Assembly: GCF_900091415.1 (NCBI RefSeq)
Contig: NZ_FMHU01000002.1
Coordinates: 1,922,001-1,986,000 of the forward strand
DNA from: Micromonospora inyonensis
GTDB lineage: Bacteria; Actinomycetota; Actinomycetes; Mycobacteriales; Micromonosporaceae
Direction of reading: 5' to 3'
DNA: 64,000 nt
Shown here: positions 1 to 8,627 of the stretch, piece after piece
Position numbering within the stretch: position 1 is the first letter of the stretch
Layout of the letters: each line of letters starts with the position of its first letter
Position numbers and translations under genes: made by a program
Notes under the pieces: generated by a model
What the model was told of the DNA's origin: nothing
The model's database searches: none
Seen by the model: the letters and a program-made list of their open reading frames with translations, nothing else

Positions 1-1
1 G

Positions 2-763
2 CTGGCTGCGGTGCGCCGTTACGAGATCCTCGACGCTCCCACCGACGGCCAGTTCGACACCATCGCGGCGGCCGCCGCGGCGGTGTGCGGCACCCCGATC
101 GCCACGGTCAGCATCGTCGACGCCGACCGGGTCTGGTTCGCCGCGGCCAAAGGACTGGATGGCGTAGCGCAGGTCGGCACCGAACCCGGGCTGTGCGCGT
201 CGGCGTTCTGCGCCGACGGCCCGTACGTGGTCAACGACGCGGTGACGGATCCGCGCACTCTCGACCATCCGTTGGTCCGTGGCGAGCTGGGGCTACGGTT
301 CTACGCCGCCGCCCCGATCGTCACCGCCGACGGGCACCACCTCGGCACGGTCACCGCGATCGACGCCATGCCTCGGGAGTTGACCGAGGCGCAGAGGACC
401 GTGCTCGGCTATCTCGCCGACCAGGTCGCGCAGCACCTGGAGCTGCGCCTGGCCACCATCAAAGCGGTACGCGCCGAACGCCAGTTGCGCGACGATGCCG
501 AGCAACGCGCCGCCGCCGCCGCCGAGCTCGCCGCCCAGATGCGAGCCGCGGCTGCCGTACAGGCCACCACGCCGCACCCCGCGCACTGCCAGCTCGGCGG
601 AACCGCCGGCTGCACCGCACCGGCCGAGCTGAAGATCGCCGACTCGTGGGGTGACTCCGCGTGGGGCTGCGCCAACCACGTCGAGGAAGCCATCATCAAC
701 GTGCGCTCGGTGTTCATCGCCAGCGAAGAACTCGGCGGCCTAGCCGCCTACCTCAACCGCTGA
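2..763 (+). CDS. GAF-domain sensor protein (5' end outside the window)
   Basis: A GAF-type small-ligand or redox-sensing domain fills about residues 1-145. Homologues of this kind usually begin RLxALRRYEILDTP; here L-A-A-V-R-R-Y-E-I-L-D-A-P starts at base 2, so the gene almost certainly begins upstream and the GTG at 11 is probably internal. The domain is followed by an Ala/Arg/Gln-rich helix (about 145-185) that looks like a signalling linker. The C-terminal 60 residues contain three cysteines and no recognisable output domain. Such proteins often feed phosphorelays or anti-sigma circuits, but nothing adjacent identifies the partner. The GAF call is confident; the role is unknown. Confidence 0.75.
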   Translation: MAAVRRYEILDAPTDGQFDTIAAAAAAVCGTPIATVSIVDADRVWFAAAKGLDGVAQVGTEPGLCASAFCADGPYVVNDAVTDPRTLDHPLVRGELGLRFYAAAPIVTADGHHLGTVTAIDAMPRELTEAQRTVLGYLADQVAQHLELRLATIKAVRAERQLRDDAEQRAAAAAELAAQMRAAAAVQATTPHPAHCQLGGTAGCTAPAELKIADSWGDSAWGCANHVEEAIINVRSVFIASEELGGLAAYLNR

Positions 764-853
764 CAGCGAGCCGGATTCGGCTTCCGCCCGGGCCGGTCCA
801 GCCGCGCAGCAGCCGGTCGGCGGTCACCGGTAGCACCCTCGCGGGCTTCTTCG

Positions 854-1492
854 TCATCCGGGCGTGGCCTCCTCGCCGACCGCGGTGCTTGCGGCGCCGC
901 GGTCGTAGTCGATGCGTTTGTCTAGGTCCAGCTCGAACGTGCCGTGCAGCGCCACGTTGGACCAGAACAGCGGGGTCAGCCCGCGCAGGTCGTTGGCGGT
1001 GAGCCGGCCGGCGAAGTCCGCGTCGTCGAGGACCCGGTCGACCAGGCGGGTGTTGATGAGCACCAGCGCGGACTGCAGCAGGTGCAGGCAGAGCATGGAG
1101 ATTTTCTGGGCCTCGCGGTCGGCGCCGGGCAGCTCGGCCTCGCGGCCGTAGTGGATGGCCACGTTCGCCGAGTTCCACTGCTCGACGACCTGCAACCCCT
1201 CGTGGATCTCGCGGCGCAAGGCGGGGTCGGCGAGGTAGTCGGCGATGAACGCCGTCCTGACCGCACGGCCCAACTCTTCTATCGCGGCGAGGGTGGGGTG
1301 CTTTGGGCCGCGGTTGTGGAAGCGGCGCAGGATCTGCTCGGCCTCGGCGGTGCCGAGCTGCAACGCCCGCGCGTACTTGATCATCTGGTCGTACTGCTGG
1401 GTGATCAGGTCCCAGTTGATCGCCCGGGTCAGCACTGGCTCCAACCCCGGGTAGGACGGGGTGTTGGTAAGAACCGCGACACCCGGGGCCAA
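854..1492 (-). pseudogene. tnpA: Tn3-family transposase, C-terminal remnant
   Basis: About 190 residues match the conserved C-terminus of Tn3-family transposases. They include the block [17 protein letters not shown], the segment [19 protein letters not shown], the block [16 protein letters not shown] and the closing [13 protein letters not shown]. Full-length Tn3 transposases are near 1,000 residues, so roughly four fifths of the gene is missing; the homology starts near base 1440. No resolvase and no 38-bp Tn3 terminal repeat was recognised nearby. It lies between the GAF gene and a small membrane-protein gene and is a dead scar of an old insertion. Confidence 0.85.
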
Positions 1493-1531
1493 TCCCGACG
1501 GTCCACGAAGATCAACTACTCGGCCCCTGGA

Positions 1532-1792
1532 TTACGACAACGATCGTGGTTCGTCGCGGGCGGTCACGGACATAGCAGGATGCCGGTGGGCGGCGTTCCC
1601 GCGACGGTGGTAGTGGTCTCGGATCAGCGCGACAGCGCAGGCCAGAGTGGTCAGGCCGATGCCGATTCCGAAGGCCGGGTGGATGTCCATGCTGGAGGTG
1701 ACGGCGTTGGCCGCCGCACTGGCAATCAATGCCAGCCACAGCAGCAGGCGGCGTGCGTCCCTACGGGTGTTGGTGTGTTCGGGGGCGTTCAT
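1532..1792 (-). CDS. Small two-TM membrane protein, unknown function
   Basis: An 86-residue protein with a charged N-terminus, two hydrophobic stretches (about residues 15-32 and 40-57) and a His/Arg-rich tail (YHRRGNAAHRH). ATG at 1792 is preceded by a purine-rich GAGAGGC. It is transcribed divergently from the histidine kinase at 1965, with 172 bp between them, so it could be a target of or accessory to that two-component pair; this is inference from position only. No family is recognised. Confidence 0.5.
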   Translation of the reverse strand: MNAPEHTNTRRDARRLLLWLALIASAAANAVTSSMDIHPAFGIGIGLTTLACAVALIRDHYHRRGNAAHRHPAMSVTARDEPRSLS

Positions 1793-1964
1793 GGCGTGCC
1801 TCTCACGTCGGTGACGGTGTCGGCGTGGACGCTATCGAGATCACCGGCGCCACACGATCCAGCTGACACCCACAAGGCAGGTACAGCCTGCTGTACCGCC
1901 TGGCCGCCGGTCGGTGATCTATCGTTCAAGCGATCGGTTCGGTTCCTGACCTGGAGGTGCAGTT

Positions 1965-3194
1965 GTGCGGCGGTACCTGCTGGTCCGGGTCCGGGAGGCG
2001 GTGGACGCGCTGGAACACCTGGTGGGCGGTCTCGGCACGGCCGTCCTGGCGTTGGCGTTGCTCCCTTGGATAATTGTCGTGGCGCTGAGTAGCGCGGCCG
2101 GTGTGGGTGTCCCGCTCGTCCCGGCGACGATGCGTATGGTGCGGGCGGTCGCCGACCGGGAACGTGCACGATTGTCACGGTGGGGTCCGGACATCGTCGG
2201 GGCGGAGCCGTTGCCGTCCAGCGCACGGCGCGCGTTGCGCACCGCGGCGGTTCGCCGGGAATTGGCTTGGACCGCCAGCCACGCAGTATTCGGCTTCGGC
2301 ATGGGGCTGATAGGGCTGTCTCTGCCCCTGTACGCCATCCAGAATCTGACGTTTCCGCTGTGGTGGCGCCTGCAACCGGCCGGGGAAACCGGCCCGGGCC
2401 TCGGCTTGTGGTCCGTGCACGACGCCGTCGACGCCCTCGCGGTGGGGTTGCTCGGCCTCGGCTGGGTGGTCGTGGTCATCGCGGTGGGACCGGTGCTGGC
2501 CCGGCTGCAGGCCTGGCCGGGTCGGATCCTGTTGTCAGCTACGACGGCAGCTGATCTGTCGCTACGGGTGGCGCAACTGACCGCGACCCGTGCCGCGGCG
2601 CTCGACGCGCACGCCGTCGAGCTGCGGCGTATCGAACGGTCGCTGCACGACGGGACCCAGAATCGGCTGGTCGCCGTGACAGTGCTGCTCGGCGCGGCCC
2701 GGCGCGCGCTCAGCCGCGACCCGGCCGGTGTGAAGGACATCCTCGACCGCGCGCAGGATGCCGCCGAACAGGCGCTGGCCGAGCTGCGCACGGTCGCACG
2801 CAGCATCCTGCCCCCGGTCCTGGTCGACCGCGGTCTGGCCTCCGCGCTGCAGGGGCTGACCGGTGCGTGTCCGGTGCCGTGTCGGCTCGACCTGCAGGTA
2901 GACGGCCGGTGCGCCGTCTCCGTGGAGGCGACCACGTATTTCGCCGTGGCCGAGGCCCTGACCAACGTGGCCCGGCACAGCGGCGCCACCGCCGCCAGTG
3001 TCACGGTCTGCCGCAAGGCCGACCGGTTGCTGGTGCGTATCGTCGACGACGGTCGCGGCGGCGCCCAGGAATACCGCGGATCCGGGCTGCGCGGGATCCG
3101 GCGGCGCGTCGAGGCGTTCGACGGGGTGTTCACCGTGACCAGCCCGTCCGGGGGGCCGACGACGATGCAGCTGGAGTTGCCGTGCGGATCGTAA
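1965..3194 (+). CDS. Two-component sensor histidine kinase, NarL/DesK type
   Basis: A 409-residue membrane kinase. Hydrophobic segments near residues 22-50, 105-125 and 155-178 form the sensor, with no large extracellular domain. A HisKA_3 dimerisation domain follows, with the phospho-accepting histidine in ERSLHDGTQNRL (His228). A HATPase_c domain follows with the N box EALTNVARHSG (Asn334) and the G box DDGRGG. It autophosphorylates and passes phosphate to the response regulator encoded next. The downstream regulator gene starts inside this gene (13-bp overlap), so the two are translationally coupled. The GTG start is the first in frame. The stimulus is unknown. Confidence 0.9.
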   Translation: MRRYLLVRVREAVDALEHLVGGLGTAVLALALLPWIIVVALSSAAGVGVPLVPATMRMVRAVADRERARLSRWGPDIVGAEPLPSSARRALRTAAVRRELAWTASHAVFGFGMGLIGLSLPLYAIQNLTFPLWWRLQPAGETGPGLGLWSVHDAVDALAVGLLGLGWVVVVIAVGPVLARLQAWPGRILLSATTAADLSLRVAQLTATRAAALDAHAVELRRIERSLHDGTQNRLVAVTVLLGAARRALSRDPAGVKDILDRAQDAAEQALAELRTVARSILPPVLVDRGLASALQGLTGACPVPCRLDLQVDGRCAVSVEATTYFAVAEALTNVARHSGATAASVTVCRKADRLLVRIVDDGRGGAQEYRGSGLRGIRRRVEAFDGVFTVTSPSGGPTTMQLELPCGS

Positions 3195-3841
3195 TCGCGG
3201 AAGACGACGCACTGCTACGCGAAGGCCTGGCGTTGCTGCTGCGGGCCGAGGCGCTCGACGTGGTGGCGGCCACCGGCGCTCCGGACGCGTTCCTGGCCGC
3301 GGTCGATGAGTACCGCCCCGATGTGGCGATCGTGGATGTCCGGATGCCGCCCACCCACACTGACGAGGGCATCGTCGCCGCCGTCGAGGCCCGTCGCCGG
3401 CAACCAGGCCTACCGGTGCTGGTGCTGTCGGCGCACGTCGAACAGACCTTCGCCACCGAACTACTCGCCGGCGGCGCGGCCGGACTCGGCTACCTGCTCA
3501 AGGAACGGGTGGGTCGGGTGGAGGAGTTCCTGGTCGCGCTGCACCGGGTGGTCGACGGCGGCACCGCCGTCGACCCCGATGTCGTCGCCCAACTGCTCAC
3601 CCGGACCCGCCCGGACGGCGCGCTGCAGCGGCTCAGCCCGCGGGAAAGGGACGTGCTCTCCCTGATGGCCGAAGGCTTGGGCAACACCACGATCGCCGAA
3701 CGGCTGTTCGTCACCGACGGAGCGGTGCACAAACACATCCGCAGCATCTTCGCCAAGCTCGACCTAGCCCCGGACGACCACACCGACCGGCGCGTCACCG
3801 CAGTCTTGAAATACTTGCAGGGCAGCCACCGCACTGGCTGA
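3182..3841 (+). CDS. LuxR/NarL-family response regulator
   Basis: A 219-residue regulator with an N-terminal receiver domain (acidic DD pair near residues 8-9, phospho-acceptor Asp52 in IVDVRMPP, conserved Lys in GYLLKERV). The C-terminal LuxR helix-turn-helix starts at LSPRERDVLSLMAEG and runs through the recognition helix near TDGAVHKHI. The GTG at 3182 overlaps the kinase gene and places the receiver at the expected N-terminus. It should bind DNA as a phosphorylated dimer. The divergent small membrane gene, its own operon, or the serine hydrolase 270 bp downstream are candidate targets; a 7-bp inverted repeat lies in that gap. Confidence 0.9.
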   Translation: MRIVIAEDDALLREGLALLLRAEALDVVAATGAPDAFLAAVDEYRPDVAIVDVRMPPTHTDEGIVAAVEARRRQPGLPVLVLSAHVEQTFATELLAGGAAGLGYLLKERVGRVEEFLVALHRVVDGGTAVDPDVVAQLLTRTRPDGALQRLSPRERDVLSLMAEGLGNTTIAERLFVTDGAVHKHIRSIFAKLDLAPDDHTDRRVTAVLKYLQGSHRTG

Positions 3842-4025
3842 CCATCACCTGACCCGCCGCGGTCCCCATCGACCACGAGATCAACCCGGGTTTCCGGGCC
3901 GGGTGGCTCGCCGAACGCCTCGACCACGATCGGCCCGGTGCGGCTCGACGGCAGCCACGAGGACCGGCGCCGGCCCTGAAAGCACCCCTCAGGCCGTTAG
4001 GGCCGCCCACGAGGTAGCGCAGGCA

Positions 4026-4053
4026 CTACCAGCGCAGTACCCCTGACTGGTAG
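4026..4053. promoter_or_regulatory. Inverted repeat upstream of the serine hydrolase gene
   Basis: CTACCAG at 4026-4032 and CTGGTAG at 4047-4053 form perfect 7-bp arms separated by 14 bp, about 58 bp before the ATG at 4111. The position fits an operator, possibly for the response regulator encoded just upstream. No function is demonstrated by the sequence. Confidence 0.3.
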
Positions 4054-4110
4054 ATCAACCGGGTAGTCAGCCGCAATGACCCCAACGGTGAACCCCGACA
4101 AGATCGAAGC

Positions 4111-5394
4111 ATGACAACCGAGACCCACGCCCCCACCAAGTCCCCCCGCTCCTTGCGCAAGACAGCGGTTGTGCTGACAACGGCGGCCGCACTAATCGGC
4201 ACCGCAGTCGCCGCCCACGCCGATCAGCTCAACCTGGTCAGGCCGGGCGCGCCGACCGTGAACGACGCCCTGCAACGGGAAGTCGCCAAGCATGTCCTGC
4301 AGGTCGGCCCGCCCGGGTACATCGCCCGCATCGACAACGGCCGTCGGGTCTACACCCTGGCCCAGGGCGTCGCGGACAAGGCCACCGGCCGCCCCATCAC
4401 GGTAAGCGACCAGTTCGAGGCCGGCAGCAACACGAAAACCTTCACGGCGGTGCTCGTCCTGCAACAGGTCGACCGCGGCCAGGTCACGCTGGACGCGCCC
4501 GTCGAGCAGTACCTGCCGGGCGTCGTTCCCAACGGCGCGAACATCACCGTCCGGATGCTGCTCAACCACTCCAGCGGACTGTTCTCCTACACCGGCGACC
4601 CGGACTTCTTCACCGACATGGAGAAGGACCCGCAGCATGTCCACACCGACGCGGAACTGCTCGCCATGGCGTTCAAGCACGAGCCCTCCTTCGCCCCCGG
4701 CAAGGGCTGGATGTACTCGAACACCAACTACACCCTGCTCGGAATGATCCTGCAGAAGCAGACCGGCAAGAGCATGCCCGCCCTGGTGGACGAACGCATC
4801 ACCACGCCGCTCCGCCTGAAGGACACCTACTACGCCGACCCGAAGGCGACCGACACCGGCCCGGGCTACGCCCACGGCTACGCGATCAAGTACGCCAGCG
4901 GCACCCCGCAGTACACCGACATCTCCGACCGGCCGCTCGGTAGCTGGGCCGGCGCAGCGGGCGCGATGATCTCCACAACAAGCGATCTCTCCCGCTTCTT
5001 CTCCGCTGTCCTGCAGGGCAAACTGTTCTCCCAGACGCAGCTCAAGCAGATGAAGACCACGGTGGCCCTGCCGAAGGACTTCCCGCTCAAGGGCGGCTAC
5101 GGCCTCGGCCTGGTCCGGATCGAGTCGCCCTGCGGCACCGTCTGGGGTCACGGCGGCGACACCATGGGACACCACAGCACCGCCGTGGCGAGCGAAGACG
5201 GTCGACGTACCGCGGTCACCGACAGCACCGCCGGACCCAACGACGCGGCGGAGAACCCCGGTGTGCAGCGCTACTACCAGACCATCGTCTTCGGTGCCGA
5301 CACCGTGAACATCTGCCAGATGCTCGGCAAGTCGGCCCCGTCCGAGGTCCTGCAGAACCTTCGCGGCATCACCCCCACTAGCACTGGTAAGTGA
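4111..5394 (+). CDS. Secreted serine hydrolase, beta-lactamase/DD-peptidase (class C) fold
   Basis: A 427-residue protein with an N-terminal export signal (basic RSLRK, hydrophobic residues 18-35, cleavage likely after AHA near 37). It has the three penicillin-binding motifs: SxxK as S-N-T-K at 106-109, YxN as Y-S-N at 202-204, and HxG as H-G-G at 347-349. These define the class C beta-lactamase / D-alanyl-D-alanine carboxypeptidase superfamily, which acts extracellularly on peptidoglycan peptides, esters or beta-lactams. The substrate cannot be read from sequence. It is a single gene with its own hairpin terminator, downstream of the two-component pair. The Shine-Dalgarno sequence before the ATG is weak. 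Confidence 0.88.
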   Translation: MTTETHAPTKSPRSLRKTAVVLTTAAALIGTAVAAHADQLNLVRPGAPTVNDALQREVAKHVLQVGPPGYIARIDNGRRVYTLAQGVADKATGRPITVSDQFEAGSNTKTFTAVLVLQQVDRGQVTLDAPVEQYLPGVVPNGANITVRMLLNHSSGLFSYTGDPDFFTDMEKDPQHVHTDAELLAMAFKHEPSFAPGKGWMYSNTNYTLLGMILQKQTGKSMPALVDERITTPLRLKDTYYADPKATDTGPGYAHGYAIKYASGTPQYTDISDRPLGSWAGAAGAMISTTSDLSRFFSAVLQGKLFSQTQLKQMKTTVALPKDFPLKGGYGLGLVRIESPCGTVWGHGGDTMGHHSTAVASEDGRRTAVTDSTAGPNDAAENPGVQRYYQTIVFGADTVNICQMLGKSAPSEVLQNLRGITPTSTGK

Positions 5395-5401
5395 TAGCTC
5401 T

Positions 5402-5435
5402 CCCAGGCACCCGCGTCCGCAACGCGGTGCCTGGG
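5402..5435 (+). terminator. Hairpin terminator after the serine hydrolase
   Basis: CCCAGGCACCCGCG pairs with CGCGGTGCCTGGG around a short loop, with one bulged base. It begins 7 bp past the stop codon at 5394. There is no T-tract, as is usual in high-GC actinomycetes. Confidence 0.6.
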
Positions 5436-5439
5436 TCGG

Positions 5440-5598
5440 CGGATAGACGCGATCGAGCAGGCCAACGCTGAGCACGCGCAGCGCGCCAACGGCAGCCTCC
5501 CTGCGATCGTGCGCCCCCGGCCTGCCCGCGTCCTCGACGCGATCAACCCCGAGCTGGCAGCCCGGATCCAGGGCCGCCCCCTCGACCGGCTCACGTAG
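5440..5598 (+). other. Possible decayed coding remnant between the hydrolase and IS630
   Basis: A 53-codon open stretch ending in TAG at 5596-5598 has protein-like composition (DAIEQANAEHAQRANG, then VLDAINPELAARIQG) and GC-rich third positions. It has no start codon with a ribosome binding site and no recognised family. It may be the 3' tail of a gene destroyed by the transposition events to its right. The rest of 5599-5709 shows nothing. Confidence 0.25.
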
Positions 5599-5709
5599 CT
5601 GGGGCAGCTGTCGCTGCTCCCGCGTCCACATACCGAAACGGCGGGAAATCGTGGAGTGACCTTCCGACAATCCGCGCCCTTGAGGCGATCACCCCAGGTC
5701 CAGGTCTAA

Positions 5710-7393
5710 GTGGTTCGGGGCGTAAGTCCTTCGGGGGTTATGCGGCCAGGGCGTGTGCGGCAGGCTGGTGATCGCAGCCGGTGGGCTGTTGGAGGTTGTG
5801 CTCTTTCTGTTCGTGTCGCTCGATCCGGGCCATGAGGTCCTCGAGGTCGGCCGGGGTGAATCTCCATCTGAAGGGCCGGGCGGTCGCGTTGTAGCGCTGC
5901 TCGAAGGCGGTGAGCCGGTCTTCGACCTGGTCGAGGCTGGTGAAGTCGTTGGGTGTCAGGACCTTGCGCTGGATGATCGAGAAGTAGATCTCCACCTGGT
6001 TGACCCAGGAGGCGTGGATCGGGGTGTGGACCATGACCGCGTTCGGGAACCGCCGGCTGAGCCGGTCGGCGGCGGCCTGGCCGCGGTGTGAGGAGCCGTT
6101 GTCGACCACCCAGAACACCCGTTTCGCCGAGGCGTAGGGCTCTTTGGTCATGACCTGCTCGACCAGGGTCATGAACGGCAGGATGCCGGTCTTCGCGTTG
6201 CGGTGGGAGAACACTCGGGCCTGGTGGACGTCGTAGGCGGCCAGGTAGGTGAGGGCGCCTTTGCGCTGGTACTCGTGGTTGACCCGCATCATCCGGGCGA
6301 CGCCGGGTGCCAGGGTGGGGTGGCAGCGGCAGCGGGCCTGGATGCTGGTTTTCTCGTCGCTGGAGATCACGTACTCGTCATCGCCGAGCGGGACGCCGTC
6401 GAACGTGCGGGCGTAGAGGCCGAGCACGCGGGCGGCTTTGACGGCGAACTGCGGGTCGCGGATGAAGATCCAGGACTGGTGCTGCCAGGGCTTGAGCGTG
6501 TCGCGGGCCAGGATCCGGCGGATGGTGGACGCCGAGATCGCCGCGACGATGCCCCGGTCGACGGCTTCAGCGGCCAGGTCCGGGCACGTCCACTTCGACA
6601 GTGGTGTGCCGGTCTCGGCCGGCAACTGGCAGGCCAGGGCTTTGACCTCGGCGACCTGGACCGGCGTGAACCGTGGTGGCCGTCCCGGGCGGGGCCGGTC
6701 GGTGAGGCCGGCGAGGCCTTCGTCGGCGAACCGGCCGCGCCAGCGCCGCACGGTATCAACGGTGAGGTCGTGTCGGCGGGCGATCGCGGCGTTGGAGTGC
6801 CCACGGGCCGCATCGCAGACGATCCGGGCCCGGACGACCTGCTGATATGCGGCGGTGTGGGAGTAGGCCAGAGCGGTGAGCCCGCGCCGTTCGGCGGCGG
6901 TCAGGGTAATCGGGCGAGCGTGAGGGGCAGGCACCGGCCAGCTTCCGTTGGAGATGATCTCGTTCAGGGCTGGTCGAGGATGCCGGTCAGGCGGGCCGCA
7001 ACCCGACAGGACACGCCGGAGGCGGCAGGATGTGAACCTATGCCGGTCATCCCTGCCTCCACGAAGACGTCCCTGCCGCAGCGACTGCGGGCACGGGCCA
7101 GGGCGAACTGGCCGCAGTTGGCCGCGGTGCACGTGCGCTACCAGGGTCAGTTCGCCTACGTCACCGTCGAGTTGACCGGCGGCCAGCAACTGCCGGTGAT
7201 GCGACTGCGCTACAGCGGATCCGCCCACCGCTGGAGCCTCGCCACTTACCGGGCCAGTAACAACAGCTACGAAGACCAGTACTGGTTCAGCGGCACCACC
7301 GAAGAAGCACTCGACTTCGTCTGCGACGTCCTCATCAGCCCGATCACCGACTGGCCGCATCCAAGCACCGAACCGTCAACCCCCGAAGGACTT
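5710..7393. mobile_element. IS630-family element with a passenger gene, right end cut by IS3
   Basis: A 16-bp perfect inverted repeat (AAGTCCTTCGGGGGTT at 5724-5739 and its complement at 7378-7393) brackets a transposase (minus strand) and a divergent small gene (plus strand). Aligning the left end with the intact element at 58788-60446 suggests the true terminal repeat extends outward to about 5710, next to a TA at 5707-5708. The matching outer part of the right repeat is missing because an IS3 element begins at 7394. Length and organisation (about 1.67 kb) match the second element in this window. Confidence 0.8.
5738..6934 (-). CDS. IS630-family DDE transposase
   Basis: A 398-residue transposase. 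The N-terminal helix-turn-helix region reads IARRHDLTVDTVRRWRGRF and is followed by the usual GLAGLTDRPRPGRPP linker. The C-terminal DDE domain has VISSDEKTSIQARCR (first Asp), FWVVDNGSSHRG (second Asp) and HASWVNQVEIYFSIIQRK (Glu). GTG at 6934 is chosen because GGAAG lies 7 bases upstream and upstream in-frame codons look non-coding. The stop codon TAA falls inside the left terminal repeat. Transcription diverges from the passenger gene at 7040. Confidence 0.88.
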   Translation of the reverse strand: MPAPHARPITLTAAERRGLTALAYSHTAAYQQVVRARIVCDAARGHSNAAIARRHDLTVDTVRRWRGRFADEGLAGLTDRPRPGRPPRFTPVQVAEVKALACQLPAETGTPLSKWTCPDLAAEAVDRGIVAAISASTIRRILARDTLKPWQHQSWIFIRDPQFAVKAARVLGLYARTFDGVPLGDDEYVISSDEKTSIQARCRCHPTLAPGVARMMRVNHEYQRKGALTYLAAYDVHQARVFSHRNAKTGILPFMTLVEQVMTKEPYASAKRVFWVVDNGSSHRGQAAADRLSRRFPNAVMVHTPIHASWVNQVEIYFSIIQRKVLTPNDFTSLDQVEDRLTAFEQRYNATARPFRWRFTPADLEDLMARIERHEQKEHNLQQPTGCDHQPAAHALAA

Positions 7394-7411
7394 GTGAGGT
7401 TCCCCCGATAG
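7040..7411 (+). CDS. IS630 passenger protein, unknown function (C-terminus altered by IS3)
   Basis: A 123-residue protein lying wholly inside the IS630 element except for its last residues, which read into the IS3 end and stop at 7409-7411. From WPQL onward it shares a pattern with the protein at 58835-59227, the passenger of the other IS630 element: WP-L--V--R--G-F-Y, then P--R--Y-G, W--A-Y and a final acidic A-D. Both are divergent from their transposase. An AGGA lies 9 bases before ATG 7040. Function is unknown; a role in regulating transposition or choosing targets is conjecture. The compact alpha/beta look gives no family. Confidence 0.6.
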   Translation: MPVIPASTKTSLPQRLRARARANWPQLAAVHVRYQGQFAYVTVELTGGQQLPVMRLRYSGSAHRWSLATYRASNNSYEDQYWFSGTTEEALDFVCDVLISPITDWPHPSTEPSTPEGLVRFPR

Positions 7412-7437
7412 TGTGGAGGCCAGACCTAAGGGGATAG

Positions 7438-7740
7438 ATGGTCATGGCTGAAACGAGGAGACGGTTCGACCGGGAGTTCCGTGAGGGCGCCGTGCGGATC
7501 GTGCGGGAGACGGGTAAGCCGATCGCGCAGGTCGCTCGGGATCTGGGTATCAACAACGGCACTTTGGCGAACTGGGTGGCGCAGGAGCGTCGGGCTCGGG
7601 GCGAGGCCGCCGCGGGTGGTCTCGGTGAGGACGAACGCGCCGAGCTGGCCAGGCTGCGTAAGGAAAACGCTGAGCTGGCGATGGAGCGTGATGTCCTCAA
7701 GCGATCCGTGGTCCTGTGGGTCAAGGAGGCGACGAAGTGA
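7438..7740 (+). CDS. IS3-family transposase OrfA
   Basis: A 100-residue protein with a helix-turn-helix (GKPIAQVARDLGINNGTLANWV) followed by a leucine-zipper segment (LARLRKENAELAMERDVLKR), the standard OrfA layout that gives terminal-repeat binding and multimerisation. AGGGG lies just before ATG 7438. Its stop overlaps the GTG of orfB by 4 bp. IS3 elements normally also make an OrfAB fusion by frameshifting near this overlap. Confidence 0.88.
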   Translation: MVMAETRRRFDREFREGAVRIVRETGKPIAQVARDLGINNGTLANWVAQERRARGEAAAGGLGEDERAELARLRKENAELAMERDVLKRSVVLWVKEATK

Positions 7741-8627
7741 CCGTGGCCCGCTTCGTCGCCGCCCAGAGGACCGAGCATGCCGTGCCGCACGCGGTGACCT
7801 GCCGGGCGCTGGGGCTGTCGCAGTCGTGGTTCTACAAGTGGCGTGACCGGCGACCCACCGCACGGCAGGCCCGCCGCGATGCCCTCGACGAGGCGATCCG
7901 GGCAGCGTTCGACGCCTCCGGCGGCACCTACGGCTCCCCGCGGGTGACCCAGGACCTGCACGCCGACGGGTGGCAGGTGTCGGTCAACACCGTCGCGGCC
8001 CGCATGGCGCGGCTGGGTCTGGCCGGACGCACCCCGCGCCGCCGACGCGCCCTCACCAAGCAGGGCAAACGGCCGGTGGCACCGGACCGGGTCCGGCGGC
8101 AGTTCACCGCCGTCGCACCGGACGTGTTGTGGTGCGGCGACATCACCGAGATCGTTACCGACGAGGGCAAGCTGTACCTGGCCACGGTGATCGATCTGCA
8201 CTCCCGCCGGCTGCTCGGCTACGCCATGGGCGACCGGCACGACGCCGACCTGACCCAGGCCACCCTGAGCATGGCCGCCGCGACCCGCGGCGGCACCGTG
8301 GACGGAGTGATCTTCCACAGCGACCGCGGCAGCGAGTACACCGCCGCCGAATACGCCACCGCCTGCCGCCGGCTGGGTGTCCTGCAATCGATGGGCCGGG
8401 TCGGCTGCGCCCTGGACAACGCCGCCGCGGAGGCGTTCAACTCCACCATCAAGGTCGAGTACATCCACCGGCAGCGGTTCCGCACCCGCGCCGAAGCCCG
8501 ACTCAAGATCGCCACCTGGATCGTCGATTTCTACAACACCCGCCGACGCCACAGCGCCTGCGATGGCATGTCACCCATCGACTACGAACGCTTCATCGCC
8601 CAAGCCCGCCTGGCTCAGGCAGCTTAA
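7737..8627 (+). CDS. IS3-family transposase OrfB (DDE integrase core)
   Basis: A 296-residue catalytic subunit with an N-terminal HTH_21-like region (RDALDEAIRAAFDASGGTYG) and an rve integrase core. DDE residues are visible in DVLWCGDITEI, FHSDRGSEYTA and DNAAAEAFNSTIK, and the C-terminal FYNTRRRHSACDGMSPIDYE is typical of the family. It appears full length and intact. GTG at 7737 overlaps the orfA stop. Confidence 0.9.
   Translation: MTVARFVAAQRTEHAVPHAVTCRALGLSQSWFYKWRDRRPTARQARRDALDEAIRAAFDASGGTYGSPRVTQDLHADGWQVSVNTVAARMARLGLAGRTPRRRRALTKQGKRPVAPDRVRRQFTAVAPDVLWCGDITEIVTDEGKLYLATVIDLHSRRLLGYAMGDRHDADLTQATLSMAAATRGGTVDGVIFHSDRGSEYTAAEYATACRRLGVLQSMGRVGCALDNAAAEAFNSTIKVEYIHRQRFRTRAEARLKIATWIVDFYNTRRRHSACDGMSPIDYERFIAQARLAQAA

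Noticed and set aside
2867..3181. N-terminal extension of the response regulator
   Set aside because: It overlaps the kinase ATPase domain in another frame; the receiver domain begins at 3182.
4192..5670. 492-codon minus-strand frame opposite the serine hydrolase
   Set aside because: Low-complexity Gly/Val/Asp composition; the plus-strand frame has signal peptide and all three catalytic motifs.
6203..7039. 402-residue frame including the IS630 passenger
   Set aside because: The first 279 codons are antisense to the transposase; only the part from ATG 7040 has conserved sequence.
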